Assembly: GCF_000686665.1 (NCBI RefSeq)
Contig: NZ_JMLH01000018.1
Coordinates: 1-51,010, forward strand
Length of the DNA: 51,010 nt
Direction: 5' to 3'
Source: Thomasclavelia saccharogumia DSM 17460
GTDB taxonomy: Bacteria; Bacillota_I; Bacilli_A; Erysipelotrichales; Coprobacillaceae
Below are positions 50,810 through 51,010 of the stretch, one piece after another. The position numbers were made by a program, and so were the translations under genes. The notes beneath the pieces are model-generated. The model saw only the letters and a list, made by a program, of their open reading frames with translations, was not told the DNA's origin and did not search any database. Positions within the stretch are counted from its first letter, which is position 1. Each line of letters starts with the position of its first letter.

Positions 50810-51010
50810 TTATTTAAATCTATCCAGTATAGAAGTAATTACTAAATCATCTTGTTTAATTTCATTCTTTTTATTTAATTCAAGTTTGTCAGTACGCTCT
50901 ATTATTGCTTTTTGTAATATATTAATATTAGTTCTTACGTACATTTCAGTGGTTTGTACTGATTCATGACCAAGAAAATCACGGATATAATATATATTTA
51001 TATCACATTC
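50810..51010 (-). CDS. Tyrosine recombinase/integrase, C-terminal end (runs off the right edge)
   Basis: 66 codons and a TAA (50810-50812) on the minus strand. The reading INIYYIRDFLGHESVQTTEM followed by YVRTN is the end of the phage-integrase catalytic domain: the conserved LGH with its histidine and, ten residues on, the nucleophile tyrosine in TTEMY. A Lys/Glu-rich tail of about 40 residues follows. The N-terminal domain and the first catalytic residues are out of view, so the element it serves cannot be told. Confidence 0.85.
   Translation of the reverse strand, partial: ECDINIYYIRDFLGHESVQTTEMYVRTNINILQKAIIERTDKLELNKKNEIKQDDLVITSILDRFK

Noticed and set aside
1-51010. CRISPR array, tRNA or rRNA genes
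   Set aside because: No regularly spaced direct repeats of 25-40 bases and no tRNA-like T-loop or CCA-end patterns were noticed; this was by eye and not a computed scan.

Overview
The window is AT-rich DNA from a low-GC, Gram-positive, endospore-forming Firmicute. The spoIVA-hup and ypmB-dnaD-nth gene neighbourhoods, class II GalT, strong GGAGG-type ribosome binding sites and no sign of outer-membrane genes fit this. Gene content and codon bias look like a gut member of the Erysipelotrichia (Coprobacillus / Clostridium ramosum / Thomasclavelia group). That placement is inference from sequence style, not from a database search.

Layout. 1-343: end of an IS66-type insertion sequence. 603-5911: an orphan PTS IIB-like protein, a MecA/PBP5-like class B penicillin-binding protein, an ahpC plus AhpF-like reductase pair (the reductase has its thioredoxin-fold domains at the C-terminus, the reverse of classical AhpF), and an XRE repressor. 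6211-28289: a 22 kb head-to-tail operon. It encodes a Tad/Flp-type pilus machine (TadZ/CpaE-like, TadA ATPase, TadB, TadC, Flp-like pilin, two TadE-like pseudopilins, a 1144-residue TadE/G-like protein, a lipoprotein and a prepilin peptidase). It runs on into a TPR/WG-repeat protein, an FHA protein, two small membrane proteins, a PP2C phosphatase, a transmembrane Ser/Thr kinase and a 1626-residue Ig-like surface protein. A shared motif, TATAAGTCCT, lies in the divergent XRE/tad promoter region and again in the only sizeable gap inside the operon, just before the phosphatase/kinase genes. The XRE protein therefore probably controls both itself and the operon.

28359-34979: a GalR-like repressor divergent from galT-galM-galK (Leloir pathway), then pyruvate kinase. 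35088-40189: a 62-residue Pro/Trp-rich protein, then a roughly 2.8 kb insert (DUF1697 protein, class II Fic protein, coding debris) flanked by an imperfect direct repeat of about 90 bp. Beyond it lies a MATE transporter fused to a cytidylate-kinase-like domain, split by a single in-frame TAA. The MATE leader carries two tandem terminator-like hairpins.

40456-45965: an aminotransferase, decayed remnants of a PTS EIIA domain and a GPH-family sugar symporter, an intact GH36 alpha-galactosidase and an AraC-type regulator. With galTMK this suggests use of alpha-galactosides, although the local transporter is dead. 46065-50523: core genes spoIVA, hup, a YugP-like zinc peptidase, a ypmB-like gene, dnaD and nth. 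50810-51010: the C-terminal end of a tyrosine recombinase, next to a 15-bp inverted repeat. No tRNA, rRNA or CRISPR array was seen.

The best candidate for an undescribed system is the 22 kb operon: a monoderm Tad-type pilus or secretion machine built together with a complete phosphothreonine signalling module (kinase, phosphatase, FHA reader with three GTT(I/V)L repeats next to the FHA fold) and a giant membrane-anchored surface protein, apparently under one XRE switch.
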